From Paenibacillus sp. JJ-223 (GTDB lineage Bacteria > Bacillota > Bacilli > Paenibacillales > Paenibacillaceae), in the NCBI RefSeq assembly GCF_927798175.1, contig NZ_CAKMMP010000013.1, positions 62,001 to 126,000 on the forward strand: a stretch of DNA of 64,000 bases, in the 5' to 3' direction. The position numbers and the translations under genes were made by a program. Position 1 is the first letter of the stretch. Each line of letters opens with the position of its first letter. The notes below the pieces were generated by a model. It was not told the origin of the DNA. It made no database searches and saw nothing but the letters and a program-made list of their open reading frames with translations. Of the stretch, positions 22,656 through 32,303 are shown piece by piece.

Positions 22656-24350
22656 ATGAAATTCAGTGAATATACGTATACGCGTCCCGATCTCGAGCAG
22701 ATCAAAGAGTCCTTTCGGGAACTGTTGAAAGGGTTTGAACAATCGGAATCTTTCGAAGAACAGAGCGGGTACATGGATCGAATCAATGCATTGCGCAGCG
22801 ATTTCGAGACGCAGGCACAGCTTGTTTACATCCGTCACTCCATTGACACCAATGATGAGTTCTACAAAGCCGAGCAGGATTTTCTGGATGATAGCGCACC
22901 GATCATTCAGGAGTATGTAACCGATTTTTACCGCGCATTGGTGAATTCCAAGTTCCGCAGCAAGCTGGAAGAGAAGTGGGGCACGCAATTGTTCCGCTTG
23001 GCCGAGCTTTCGCTCAAAACGTTCAGCCCGGAAGTCATTGAAGACCTGCAGAAGGAAAACAAGCTTTCGACCGAATACAACCAATTGATCGCGTCGGCGA
23101 AAATTCCGTTCGAAGGCGAAGAGCGCACGCTTCCGCAGCTGCTTCCGTTCGAATTGTCGACGGACCGCTCCATGCGCGAACGCGCTTCGGCAGCCCGTTA
23201 TGCTTTCATGGCCGAGCATGAATCCGAATTCGACCGCATCTATGACGAGTTGGTCAAGGTGCGGACGCAGATCGCCAAAAAGCTCGGATATCCTTCGTAC
23301 GTCGAGATGGGATATGACCGCATGAACCGTACGGATTACAACGCCGACATGGTCGCGAATTTCAGGGCCCAGGTCCGCGATTACATCGTGCCGGTGGCTT
23401 CCAAGCTGAGAGAGCGCCAGCGCAGCCGGATCGGCGTGGATACGTTGTATTTCTACGATCAGGGATTCAGCTTCCCTACAGGCAATCCGACGCCGAAAGG
23501 CGACCCGGACTGGATTATCGAAAACGGCAAAAAAATGTACAACGAGCTGTCGCCGGAAACGGGTGCATTTTTCGAAATGATGACCGAGAACGAACTGATG
23601 GACCTGGTCAGCAAAAAAGGCAAACAAGGCGGCGGCTACTGCACGTTCCTGAATGACTACAAAGTGCCGTTCATTTTCTCCAACTTTAACGGTACATCGG
23701 GCGATATCGACGTGTTGACCCATGAAGCGGGCCATGCCTTCCAGGTATATGAGAGCCGCAACTTCGAAGTGCCGGAATACAACTGGCCAACCTATGAATC
23801 CGCAGAAATCCATTCCATGAGCATGGAGTTTTTCACCTATCCGTGGATGGAATCGTTTTTCAAGGAAGATACGGACAAATACAAGTTCGACCACTTGTCC
23901 TCCGCGCTGCTGTTCATTCCGTATGGCGTAGCCGTGGATGAGTTCCAGCATTTCGTGTATGCGAACCCGGACGCGACGCCTGCAGAGCGCAAACAGGCGT
24001 GGCGCAATATCGAGAAAACGTACCTTCCGCATATCAATTACAAGGATAACGAATACTTGGAGCGCGGCGGATTCTGGCATAAGCAGGGCCATATTTTCGC
24101 CTCGCCGTTCTATTACATCGATTACACGCTTGCGCAAATCTGCGCGTTCCAATTCTGGAAGCGCAGCAACGAGGATATGGCTTCTGCATGGGCGGATTAC
24201 CTGACCTTGTGCCGAGCTGGCGGCAGCCGTTCCTTTACAGGTCTGGTCGAGTTGGCCGGATTGATTTCCCCGTTCCAGGACGGATGCGTTTCCTCCGTCA
24301 TTGGCGATATCGAAGCTTGGCTCGATGGAGTCGACGACAAAGCGTTGTAA
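22656..24350 (+). CDS. M3 family oligoendopeptidase (PepF-like)
   Basis: 564 residues, the family's usual size. It is a cytoplasmic zinc peptidase that trims oligopeptides. The zinc motif HEAGH is at about residues 356-360, with the second Glu in the following helix (SAEIHSMSMEFF). The start ATG 22656 has GAAAGGGTG upstream, whereas the earlier frame start at 22638 has none. It has its own promoter region and is transcribed alone. A 609-codon open frame on the opposite strand is a shadow caused by codon bias. Confidence 0.92.
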   Translation: MKFSEYTYTRPDLEQIKESFRELLKGFEQSESFEEQSGYMDRINALRSDFETQAQLVYIRHSIDTNDEFYKAEQDFLDDSAPIIQEYVTDFYRALVNSKFRSKLEEKWGTQLFRLAELSLKTFSPEVIEDLQKENKLSTEYNQLIASAKIPFEGEERTLPQLLPFELSTDRSMRERASAARYAFMAEHESEFDRIYDELVKVRTQIAKKLGYPSYVEMGYDRMNRTDYNADMVANFRAQVRDYIVPVASKLRERQRSRIGVDTLYFYDQGFSFPTGNPTPKGDPDWIIENGKKMYNELSPETGAFFEMMTENELMDLVSKKGKQGGGYCTFLNDYKVPFIFSNFNGTSGDIDVLTHEAGHAFQVYESRNFEVPEYNWPTYESAEIHSMSMEFFTYPWMESFFKEDTDKYKFDHLSSALLFIPYGVAVDEFQHFVYANPDATPAERKQAWRNIEKTYLPHINYKDNEYLERGGFWHKQGHIFASPFYYIDYTLAQICAFQFWKRSNEDMASAWADYLTLCRAGGSRSFTGLVELAGLISPFQDGCVSSVIGDIEAWLDGVDDKAL

Positions 24351-24510
24351 GGTAATGGAATGCCGAATGCGGCAAGTTGAATGGACGATTATCCCGTATA
24401 AAGGGGTGAACGGATACGAAAGATAACACGAATGCATTCTGAGGCATAGACGGCTGATCAGCCTTTTTTATCCCTGAAGCAGCTCATGCAAAGAATGCGA
24501 GGTTATTCGA

Positions 24511-25371
24511 ATGTTAGTTGAATTGATGACTCCTGCCGACCGGGCACGGGTACTGCCGCTCATATCGAACACTAATGGTCAAGTGGTCATGGGCGGTGTG
24601 GCGTCCGGGTTACAGGCCGGCCGGGTCTATGTGGACGATGCCAGGGCCCCCCAAAGCGCCTTGGTGTGGGCGAGAAATGAAATGTTTTACCTGGTGGGCC
24701 GATCTGGTCACGAACGCTTTAATCGGCTTGCAGAGCAAACGATCGTATCCAGGCTTTTGCCGGAAGCTCTGCATGCCGGTGAAGATACCTTGAATCTGGA
24801 AACATATCCGCTGCCCGGACAGGAATGGGACGCTGCGGTCGGCAGAATGTTCGGGGGAGCACTGCGGCAAGGATGGAGGATCCCGTTTTGTTTCCGTGAG
24901 GAGATGTTCGAGAAATTTAGCCATGATTATGAACACGGTCCTATCAAACCATCCCCGAAATACCAGCTTCGCATGGTTGATCCAGAGAGCGTTCGTCAGG
25001 ATGCTGGTGGTGTGATCGTGACGGAGATCCTGAAATTTTGGCACTCCTTGGACGATTTCTATCGCTATGGATTCGGCACTTGTGTGTTATATCGTGATCA
25101 GGTGGTGGGCACCTGCATTTCGGTATTTGTTCACGATAGCAATCATGAGGTCGGCATTGTGGTGTACAGTACGGAACATCGGGGGCAGGGGCTTGCTACA
25201 GCGATGGCTCACGAGTATGTGCGGACTTGCCTGAAACATGGGTGTACGCCGCATTGGACGACAGAACATTTTCGTCACGACTCTGCCGCGATAGCACGCA
25301 AATTGGGATTTGAGCAAGGAGCGTCATATCCTGTGCACTATGCGCCGATCCGAGAGTTGTTGGCAAAATAA
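24511..25371 (+). CDS. GNAT family acetyltransferase
   Basis: 286 residues from ATG 24511. It is a two-part protein: an N-terminal domain (1-150) and a C-terminal GNAT fold (about 165-280) with the acetyl-CoA loop seen as EHRGQGLATAMAHEYV. This arrangement matches the GNAT_acetyltran group common in Bacillales. The substrate is unknown. It ends in a terminator at 25393-25428 and starts behind a GCGAGG-like ribosome site. Confidence 0.82.
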   Translation: MLVELMTPADRARVLPLISNTNGQVVMGGVASGLQAGRVYVDDARAPQSALVWARNEMFYLVGRSGHERFNRLAEQTIVSRLLPEALHAGEDTLNLETYPLPGQEWDAAVGRMFGGALRQGWRIPFCFREEMFEKFSHDYEHGPIKPSPKYQLRMVDPESVRQDAGGVIVTEILKFWHSLDDFYRYGFGTCVLYRDQVVGTCISVFVHDSNHEVGIVVYSTEHRGQGLATAMAHEYVRTCLKHGCTPHWTTEHFRHDSAAIARKLGFEQGASYPVHYAPIRELLAK

Positions 25372-25392
25372 GAACAATATTCATGATGGTTT

Positions 25393-25428
25393 AGCGGCAT
25401 GGAAGCATAGTCTTCGGTGCCGCTTTTT
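25393..25428 (+). terminator. Terminator of the acetyltransferase gene
   Basis: AGCGGCA / TGCCGCT (7 bp) enclosing a smaller GAAG/CTTC stem, followed by TTTTT. Confidence 0.7.
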
Positions 25429-25456
25429 TCGCGTCTATAAAAACCACAAAAACATA

Positions 25457-25540
25457 CACACGTTAACGGAGAGGCAGAACCAATCTGGGAAAGCGAAGCG
25501 TTCGCCTAAAAGCTTTCTGAAAGAAAGCTGCATCGAAAGA
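25457..25540 (+). repeat. Dispersed structured element, copy 1
   Basis: About 84 bases that align with 55087-55167 in the same orientation with few differences and a 3-base gap. Shared blocks are TAACGGAGAGG, AATCTGG, AAGCGAAGCGTTC and TAAAAGCTTTCTGAAAGAAA. It contains the hairpin AGCTTTC / GAAAGCT and a smaller GAAGC-type hairpin. After it, GGGTACT and AGTACCC (about 25540-25605) enclose a variable segment. It lies 175 bases before the alcohol dehydrogenase start. Confidence 0.7.
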
Positions 25541-25633
25541 GGGTACTGCACTCGCCAGTGGCCTAGTGTAATTTATGATTGCGGTTTATATAGTACCCAT
25601 AATTCCCGAAAGTGTAACATTTGCAGCAATGGT

Positions 25634-25676
25634 TGTGATTTATTTCACTATAGTTGAAAACGGATTCAGGTACAAT
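25634..25676 (+). promoter_or_regulatory. Fnr box and promoter of the alcohol dehydrogenase
   Basis: TGTGA-TTTATT-TCACT (25634-25649) matches the Bacillus Fnr/Crp-family box TGTGA-N6-TCACT exactly. The -10 TACAAT lies at 25671-25676, putting the box at about -41.5 from the predicted start, the standard position for activation. The usual -35 is lacking, as expected for an activator-dependent promoter. Confidence 0.7.
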
Positions 25677-25714
25677 GAAAACAGTAAATCAGGGGATACA
25701 GGAGGCTGGTTCAG

Positions 25715-26866
25715 ATGGCAACCCATGCATATTATGTTCCGCCCGTGAACTTGATGGGCAGAGGCTGCTTGCAGGATGCAGGCAACATGATTCAAGAAAT
25801 GGGAATTCGGAATGCGCTTGTCGTAAGCGATCGCGGGCTGATGTCTTCCGGCGTAGCTGATCAGGTGCTGTCTATATTAAGAAAAGCCGGGCTAAACTAC
25901 ATCGTATATGATGCAGTTCAGCCCAACCCGACATGTCACAATGTGCATGAGGGGCTGAAAGTGTACCAGAAGCATGGATGCGATGCCATCATTTCGATCG
26001 GCGGCGGCTCCCCGCAGGACGCAGCCAAGGCGATCGGCATCGTGGCAACCAACGGCGGGCATATTCGGAATTATGAAGGCATGCACCAATCGAAGCACAA
26101 ATCCGTGCCGATCGTGGCGATCAACACAACGGCCGGCACGTCAAGCGAGGTGACGATTAACTACGTGATTACAGATGAAGAACGCAAGGTTAAAATGGTG
26201 ATGGTGGACCCGAACTGTCTTGCCTCCCTGTCGGTGAACGATCCGGAACTGATGCTCAGCAAACCGTCCAGCCTGACGGCCGCCACGGGAATGGATGCAT
26301 TAACCCATGCCGTCGAGGCGATGGTCACGCCGGGGGCATTTACGGTCACGAATGCAACCGCTGCTGCGGCAGTGGAACTGATCTTTGAATATCTTCCCCG
26401 TGCAGTGAGGGACGGTAACGATCTGGAGGCGCGCGAGCATATGACCTATGCGTGTTTCTTGGGAGGCATGGCCTTCAACAATGCGGGTTTGGGTTACGTT
26501 CATGCCATGGCTCACCAGCTTGGAGGCGTATATGATTTGCCTCACGGCGTATGCAACGCCATGCTGCTGCCTTACGTGGAGGAACTGAATGCCAAGCATG
26601 TGCCGGATAAATTTCGCCATATCGCCAAAGCGATCGGCATGGATGTGAGAAACAAATCGGACGAGGAATGCTCCGAATACGTGATCGAGGCCATAAGGCA
26701 GTTGTCCAGGGAGGTTGGCATTCCGGAAAAGCTCTCAGAACTCGGAGTGAAGGACCCTGATATCGAACTGTTGGCCGATAATGCCATGAAGGACGCTTGC
26801 GCACCGGGCAATCCGTACCAGCCGAGCAAAGAAGAAGTGATGGAGTTGTTCCGCAAAATTGTATAA
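25715..26866 (+). CDS. Iron-containing alcohol dehydrogenase
   Basis: 383 residues, the usual length of group III (Fe-ADH) enzymes. It oxidises or reduces alcohols/aldehydes with NAD(P). The nucleotide motif GGGSPQDAAKAIG is at about 95-107, and metal ligands lie in GMDALTHAVEA, GYVHAMAHQLGG and LPHGVCNA. GGAGG lies 9 bases before ATG 25715. An Fnr-type box upstream suggests induction without oxygen and a fermentative role. The terminator is at 26883-26910. The exact substrate cannot be read from sequence. Confidence 0.93.
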   Translation: MATHAYYVPPVNLMGRGCLQDAGNMIQEMGIRNALVVSDRGLMSSGVADQVLSILRKAGLNYIVYDAVQPNPTCHNVHEGLKVYQKHGCDAIISIGGGSPQDAAKAIGIVATNGGHIRNYEGMHQSKHKSVPIVAINTTAGTSSEVTINYVITDEERKVKMVMVDPNCLASLSVNDPELMLSKPSSLTAATGMDALTHAVEAMVTPGAFTVTNATAAAAVELIFEYLPRAVRDGNDLEAREHMTYACFLGGMAFNNAGLGYVHAMAHQLGGVYDLPHGVCNAMLLPYVEELNAKHVPDKFRHIAKAIGMDVRNKSDEECSEYVIEAIRQLSREVGIPEKLSELGVKDPDIELLADNAMKDACAPGNPYQPSKEEVMELFRKIV

Positions 26867-26882
26867 ATGACGCAAGAAAGCT

Positions 26883-26910
26883 GCCGGGAGAAATCCCGGC
26901 TTATATTTTT
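26883..26910 (+). terminator. Terminator of the alcohol dehydrogenase gene
   Basis: GCCGGGA / TCCCGGC with a GAAA loop, followed by TTATATTTTT. Confidence 0.85.
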
Positions 26911-27373
26911 GGATTACTTATTTTTCCAGCCCGGTTTCGGGATGAACCAAAAGGATTTTGAAATTCCTTACCGAATACTTACATTAATCACCACGGCAAG
27001 AAGAAGGGAGTGATCCTGACTGACCCAAACGATTGCCTGATCATCCATCTGCATGTTTATCCTCTGCAAGTCCGGTTTAATGTTGAGAAAGCAAACATCG
27101 CGATTTCCCACAATGCAACTACACCTTGTGCTTTGCTCCCCTTTTCTATTTTAAGCGAGTTTCTGTTCCAGGTTTGCTTACCCGATTTTATTCATCCCGA
27201 TCCACTACAGTCACAAACGCAAAATGGTCCCGCTTTTCTTTGAACTCTTCGCATGGATTATAGACTGCACGGCTCGTGCGGAAAATTCAGATCATCACAT
27301 CAGCGTCCACACATCGGAAAAACGTAGCAAGGCTTGAAAGATGCGTAAAAATGAACGTGGAGGAGGCTGAACG
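26911..27373. other. Gene-free stretch before glgC
   Basis: About 460 bases with no credible gene. An open frame at 27010-27243 has no family features and odd composition. The region presumably holds the glg promoter, but I could not place a convincing -35/-10 pair. Confidence 0.5.
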
Positions 27374-28537
27374 ATGGCAAAAAAAGAAGTTGTAGCCATG
27401 CTGCTCGCCGGAGGGCAGGGCAAGCGTTTGAAAGGCTTGACGAAATCTTTGGCCAAACCGGCCGTGTTTTTTGGCGGAACGTACCGGATCATTGATTTTC
27501 CCCTGAGCAATTGTTCCAACTCGGGCATTGATACCGTCGGGGTGTTGACCCAATATGAGCCCATGGTGCTTCATTCATATATAGGAATCGGCAGCGATTG
27601 GGACCTGGACCGAAAAAACGGCGGCGTCTACGTTCTGCCTCCCCATGAGCGTGAGAACGGCAGCAACTGGTACCGCGGCACCGCCGATGCCATTTACCGC
27701 AACCTGAATTTCATCGAACAGTTCGATCCCGAGCACGTGCTGATCCTGTCAGGCGATCATATCTACAAAATGGATTACGAGCGCATGCTCCAGTATCACA
27801 AAGAAAAGAATGCCGACTGCACCATCTCGGTGATCGAAGTGCCTCTTGCGGAAGCGAGCCGCTTCGGCCTGCTCAATACGGACGAGACGTATCGCATCCA
27901 TGAATTCGAGGAAAAACCGCCCGTGCCGAAAAGTACCCTGGCTTCCATGGGAATCTACCTGTTCAAGTGGGACGTGCTGAAACGGTTTTTGATTCACGAT
28001 GAACAGCAGCCATCTACTTCCTATGACTTTGGCAAAGACATCATTCCATTGCTGCTTGCCCATGATAAATCGTTATACGCCTACCCTTTTAAAGGCTATT
28101 GGAAGGACGTCGGTACCATTTACAGCCTGTGGGAGTCCAACATGGATTTGTTGCATGAAGAAGCGCCGCTGAATCTGAATGATCCCGATTGGCGGATTTA
28201 TACGCGGAATCCCAATCAGCCGGCCCAATACATTTCTCCATCGGCGAAATTGCGCAGCTGCATCGTTAGCGAGGGCAGCGTTGTGCATGGAGAGATCAAC
28301 CATTCCGTGTTGTTCTACGGGACAGAGGTGGGAGAAGGCAGTTTGATCGTTGATTCCGTAGTGATGCCTGGAGTTCGGATCGGACGCAATGTACGCCTTC
28401 ACAGAACCATTGTTGCCGAAGGATTGGTCATTCCTGACGGCGCGCGGCTGTCTCCGGAGGATGAGAGCGACGTGCTGCTCGTCGACCAGGAAGAGCTGGA
28501 ACGACGTTTGCGGATAAGCATGGCAGGCAAAGCCTAA
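27374..28537 (+). CDS. glgC: Glucose-1-phosphate adenylyltransferase, catalytic subunit
   Basis: 387 residues. It makes ADP-glucose for glycogen. The N-terminal nucleotidyltransferase has LLAGGQGKRLKGLT, KPAVFFGGTYRIIDF and the SGDHIYKMDY metal site, and the C-terminal part is a left-handed beta helix (about 280-370). GGAGGAGG precedes ATG 27374. It is the first gene of glgC-glgD-glgP, 26 bases before glgD. Confidence 0.95.
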   Translation: MAKKEVVAMLLAGGQGKRLKGLTKSLAKPAVFFGGTYRIIDFPLSNCSNSGIDTVGVLTQYEPMVLHSYIGIGSDWDLDRKNGGVYVLPPHERENGSNWYRGTADAIYRNLNFIEQFDPEHVLILSGDHIYKMDYERMLQYHKEKNADCTISVIEVPLAEASRFGLLNTDETYRIHEFEEKPPVPKSTLASMGIYLFKWDVLKRFLIHDEQQPSTSYDFGKDIIPLLLAHDKSLYAYPFKGYWKDVGTIYSLWESNMDLLHEEAPLNLNDPDWRIYTRNPNQPAQYISPSAKLRSCIVSEGSVVHGEINHSVLFYGTEVGEGSLIVDSVVMPGVRIGRNVRLHRTIVAEGLVIPDGARLSPEDESDVLLVDQEELERRLRISMAGKA

Positions 28538-28563
28538 TTTGATGACAGGGGACGGTGCAAGCG

Positions 28564-29667
28564 ATGAAACCATTGATCGGCGTTATCAATCTGGACCACG
28601 AACTGGAAGAGCTGAAGGAATTGACGTACTTTCGCTGCGGTGCCGCGGTACCTTATGCCGGGCGTTACCGTCTGATCGATTTTGTGTTGTCCAACATGAT
28701 GAATGCAGGCATTGAAAGCATCGGCGTATTTGTGCGCCGCAAATACCGGTCACTCATGGATCATTTGGGAGATGGAAAACCGTGGGATCTGGACCGCAAG
28801 CACGGAGGCATGTTTATCCTGCCGCCGGATTGGAACGATCCAACGGACAGCTCGCTGGGCGATTTGCAGCATTTTCACAACAATCTGGACTTCTTCCGTC
28901 GGGGAGCGGGCCAATATGTCGTTCATGCCGGCAGCCGGCATGTCACCAAGGCGGATTTGCAGGATGTTTATCAATTTCATATACGCAAAGGCGCAGACGT
29001 TACACTGGTTTGTAAAAAAGTAGATCGGCTGCTGCCTGAACACGAAGCTTGCATCAAGGTGGAAGATGACGGGGACGGCAATGTGCTGGACATTCACCAA
29101 GAAGCTGGCCACCCGAATATATATACAGAAATTTTCGTCATGGAAAAGGAGTTGTTCCTGCGCCAGGTGCAGCGATGCATCGAGCATGGCGAGAGCCATT
29201 TCTTCCGGGACGCGATCCAGAGGAATCCGGATGGCTTGAGCATTGCAGCCTACGCCTATGAAGGCTATCATGCCGTAATCAACTCCGTGGACAGTTACTA
29301 CCGGAACAGCATGGAATTGCTGAATAACGGGCTGTATGAGCAATTGTTCAAGGAACAATCGGTGCATACCAAAATCAAATACGAAGCGCCTGCAAAATAT
29401 TTGGATACCGCAGAGGTGAAGCATTCGCTGCTTGCGAACGGCTGCATCGTCGGCGGCGAAGTGGAGGATAGCATACTGTTCCGTGGCGTACATGTGGCCA
29501 AGGGGGCAAAAATCAAGGGTTCCATCATCATGCAGAAATGTTATATTGGTGAAGGAACCGTGCTCGAGAACGTCATTCTGGATAAAGACGTCAGGCTCAG
29601 CGGAGGGCAGACGTTGATCGGCAACGAGAATAGTCCTTACGTTTTGGCGAAAAGCACCAGCCTTTAA
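28564..29667 (+). CDS. glgD: ADP-glucose pyrophosphorylase regulatory subunit
   Basis: 367 residues from ATG 28564 (GTG 28555 is also in frame). It is a paralogue of GlgC found in Bacillales, where it forms a complex with GlgC. The N-terminal catalytic loop GGxGxRL is replaced (MKPLIGVINLDHELEELKEL), so it should be inactive alone, while CGAAVPYAGRYRLIDFVLSN is kept. The C-terminal beta helix is intact. It is followed by a 143-base gap containing the ribosome site of glgP. Confidence 0.93.
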   Translation: MKPLIGVINLDHELEELKELTYFRCGAAVPYAGRYRLIDFVLSNMMNAGIESIGVFVRRKYRSLMDHLGDGKPWDLDRKHGGMFILPPDWNDPTDSSLGDLQHFHNNLDFFRRGAGQYVVHAGSRHVTKADLQDVYQFHIRKGADVTLVCKKVDRLLPEHEACIKVEDDGDGNVLDIHQEAGHPNIYTEIFVMEKELFLRQVQRCIEHGESHFFRDAIQRNPDGLSIAAYAYEGYHAVINSVDSYYRNSMELLNNGLYEQLFKEQSVHTKIKYEAPAKYLDTAEVKHSLLANGCIVGGEVEDSILFRGVHVAKGAKIKGSIIMQKCYIGEGTVLENVILDKDVRLSGGQTLIGNENSPYVLAKSTSL

Positions 29668-29810
29668 AATTCAGGCCGAACTTGCTGAACCTTTACAAAA
29701 TAAAATCCTGCATATGCTTGGGAAAGACGAATGGAGGGCGGAGTTCATCCGGCGCACAGCGAGGCGAACCCCCTCCGCATATACAGGGTTTCACCGGGAG
29801 GAACCTACTT

Positions 29811-32243
29811 TTGTTTGACAATAAGGAAGCATTCAAAAGCATTTTTCAACGGAATCTGATCAGCAAATTGGGCAAACTGCCGGAAGAGGCAACGTTGGAT
29901 GACGTATACCACGTGCTCGGGAGCATGATCCGTGAATACGCAGGCCATGATTGGGCGGCGTCGAATCAGGGATTCAAGCAGCGTCAGGATAAACAGGTGT
30001 ACTACTTCTCGCTGGAATTCCTGATTGGACGTCTGCTCGGCAACAATTTGCTCAACGTGAATGAATTGGAGCTGGTACGCAGCAGCTTGGCCGAGCTGGG
30101 AATTTCGCTCGAACAGGTGGAGGAACAGGAGTCCGATGCAGGGCTGGGCAATGGCGGTTTGGGAAGGCTCGCGGCCTGTTTCCTGGATTCGCTGGCTTCG
30201 CTCGGTTATGCTGGCCATGGATGCGGCATCCGATATAAATACGGTCTGTTCGAGCAAAAGATCATCAATGGCAATCAGGTCGAACTGCCGGACAATTGGC
30301 TGGACAAAGGCAATGAATGGGAAGTGCGCCGTCCGGACAAAAAAGTGGAGGTTCAGTTCTGGGGTCGGGTGGAGGCGTACGAACAGGATGGCCGCATGCA
30401 GTTTGCCACCAGAGACGCGGAATCGGTCGTAGCCGTGCCTTACGATACCCCCATCATCGGTTACGGCCAGCCCCATGTGAATACGCTGCGGCTCTGGAGC
30501 GCCGAACCGAAGCGCGAAACTTCTTTGGATACGCCGTCGAACTACTACGGCTATCTGGATTACAGCCGGTCCGTCGAATCGATCTCGGAGTTTCTGTATC
30601 CGGACGATTCGCAGTACGAAGGCAAATTGCTGCGGCTCAAGCAGCAATACTTCATGTGTTCTGCCGGAGTGCAGAGCATTTTGCGCACGTTTAACAAACT
30701 AGATCTGCCGTATGACCGCTTACCGGACAAAGTCGCCTTTCATATTAACGATACCCATCCCACTCTGGTCATCCCGGAGTTGATGCGCATCCTGATCGAT
30801 ATTCAGGGTTACGGCTGGGATGAGGCATGGGATATTACAGTAAGGACCGTTTCATATACAAATCATACGACCCTGAGCGAGGCGCTGGAAAAATGGCCGG
30901 TGTCCATGGTCAGCAAGCTGCTGCCACGCATTTACATGATCATTGAGGAAATCAACAAACGGTTTTGCGCCATGCTGATCGAGCGTTATCCGGGAGATCA
31001 GAACCGCATCGAGCAGATGGCGATCATCGCGAACGATCAGGTACGCATGGCCAACCTGGCCATCGTCGGCAGTCACAGCGTGAACGGGGTGGCCGCCTTG
31101 CATACGGAAATTTTGAAAGAGCGCGAGATGGCCCCGTTCTATGCGCTCTATCCCGAGCGGTTCAACAACAAGACCAATGGCATTACCCATCGCCGCTGGC
31201 TTATGCATGCGAACCCGAAACTGTCCGCCCTCATTACGGATACGATCGGAACGGACTGGATCACGCAGCCGGGCTTGCTGAATGAACTGGTGCCTTATGC
31301 CGGGGATGCGGCTTTTCAGCAGCAATTCCATGCGATCAAGCGGGCCAACAAGGAGCGGCTGGCAGCATACATTCTGGATCATGCGGGAGTTACCGTGAAT
31401 CCGGATTCGATTTTCGATGTGCAGGTCAAACGGCTTCACGGATACAAACGTCAGCTGCTGAACATTTTGCATGTCATGCACTTATACAATCGTTTGAAGC
31501 ACGATGCTTCGTATGATCTCGTACCGCGCACGTTCATCTTTGGAGCGAAGGCAGCGCCGAGCTATTATTTTGCCAAAAAAATCATCAAGCTGATCAATAC
31601 GGTCGCCGATACGATTAATCAGGATCGTTCGGTTCAGGACCGTTTGAAAGTGCTGTTTCTTGAAAATTATTCCGTCTCGTTGGCCGAAAAGATCATACCG
31701 GCTGCCGATGTCAGCGAACAGATTTCGACCGCAGGCAAGGAGGCCTCGGGTACGGGAAACATGAAATTCATGATGAACGGGGCGCTCACGATCGGTACGA
31801 TGGATGGCGCCAACGTGGAGATGGCGGAGCAAGTCGGGGAAGAGAACATGTTCATCTTTGGTTTGCGTGCAGAAGAAGTGTCCGAATATTATCGTTCCGG
31901 GCAATATCGGCCGCGCGAGGTGGCACAACAGGACGAACGTCTCGGCCAAGTGGTGGAGCAGCTTGTGCATCCCGGTGCGTTCTGCTGCCGGGACGGCGAA
32001 TTTTGGGATATCTACGACTCGCTGCTTGCCCATGGCGACGAATACTTCGTGCTTCGGGATTTCGCTTCGTACGCAGACGCGCACGCAGCCATTGATGCGG
32101 CATACCGGGATGTTCCTGCATGGACCCGCAAAGCGGTGTTGAATACGGCGAAATCCGGCATCTTTTCGAGCGACCGCACGATCAGCGAGTATGCCACCGA
32201 TATTTGGGGCATTGAACCCGTGTCCGGATTTTGGAGAGGCTGA
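29811..32243 (+). CDS. glgP: Glycogen phosphorylase
   Basis: 810 residues from TTG 29811, chosen for GGGAGG 9 bases upstream and normal family length. An open extension to 29682 has no ribosome site. It releases glucose-1-phosphate from glycogen. The pyridoxal phosphate site EASGTGNMKFMMNGALTIGT contains the Schiff-base Lys, and the N-terminal DxGLGNGGLGRLAACFLDS motif is present. It is last in the glg operon. Neither glycogen synthase (glgA) nor branching enzyme (glgB) is in the window. A 13-bp terminator follows. Confidence 0.95.
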   Translation: MFDNKEAFKSIFQRNLISKLGKLPEEATLDDVYHVLGSMIREYAGHDWAASNQGFKQRQDKQVYYFSLEFLIGRLLGNNLLNVNELELVRSSLAELGISLEQVEEQESDAGLGNGGLGRLAACFLDSLASLGYAGHGCGIRYKYGLFEQKIINGNQVELPDNWLDKGNEWEVRRPDKKVEVQFWGRVEAYEQDGRMQFATRDAESVVAVPYDTPIIGYGQPHVNTLRLWSAEPKRETSLDTPSNYYGYLDYSRSVESISEFLYPDDSQYEGKLLRLKQQYFMCSAGVQSILRTFNKLDLPYDRLPDKVAFHINDTHPTLVIPELMRILIDIQGYGWDEAWDITVRTVSYTNHTTLSEALEKWPVSMVSKLLPRIYMIIEEINKRFCAMLIERYPGDQNRIEQMAIIANDQVRMANLAIVGSHSVNGVAALHTEILKEREMAPFYALYPERFNNKTNGITHRRWLMHANPKLSALITDTIGTDWITQPGLLNELVPYAGDAAFQQQFHAIKRANKERLAAYILDHAGVTVNPDSIFDVQVKRLHGYKRQLLNILHVMHLYNRLKHDASYDLVPRTFIFGAKAAPSYYFAKKIIKLINTVADTINQDRSVQDRLKVLFLENYSVSLAEKIIPAADVSEQISTAGKEASGTGNMKFMMNGALTIGTMDGANVEMAEQVGEENMFIFGLRAEEVSEYYRSGQYRPREVAQQDERLGQVVEQLVHPGAFCCRDGEFWDIYDSLLAHGDEYFVLRDFASYADAHAAIDAAYRDVPAWTRKAVLNTAKSGIFSSDRTISEYATDIWGIEPVSGFWRG

Positions 32244-32303
32244 TGCTAAGCGGTCCACATTGTTGAATGATGGAGCGTATGTCTAAATGTGGTGCATGTT
32301 CAT

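Noticed and set aside
22608..24437. 609-codon open frame on the minus strand
   Set aside because: It lies exactly opposite the M3 peptidase gene, which has a zinc motif and ribosome site. The antisense translation is His/Arg-rich without family features.
24430..24480. Terminator after the M3 peptidase gene
   Set aside because: GGCTGATCAGCC before a T-run is a self-complementary 12-mer that leaves almost no loop. Too weak to annotate.
25372..25714. Possible insertion sequence remnant upstream of the alcohol dehydrogenase
   Set aside because: There is no transposase frame and no terminal inverted repeats or target duplications. The shared element is short and structured instead.
27010..27243. 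77-codon frame before glgC
   Set aside because: Composition is unlike real proteins here, with no homology seen and no operon logic. Treated as non-coding.
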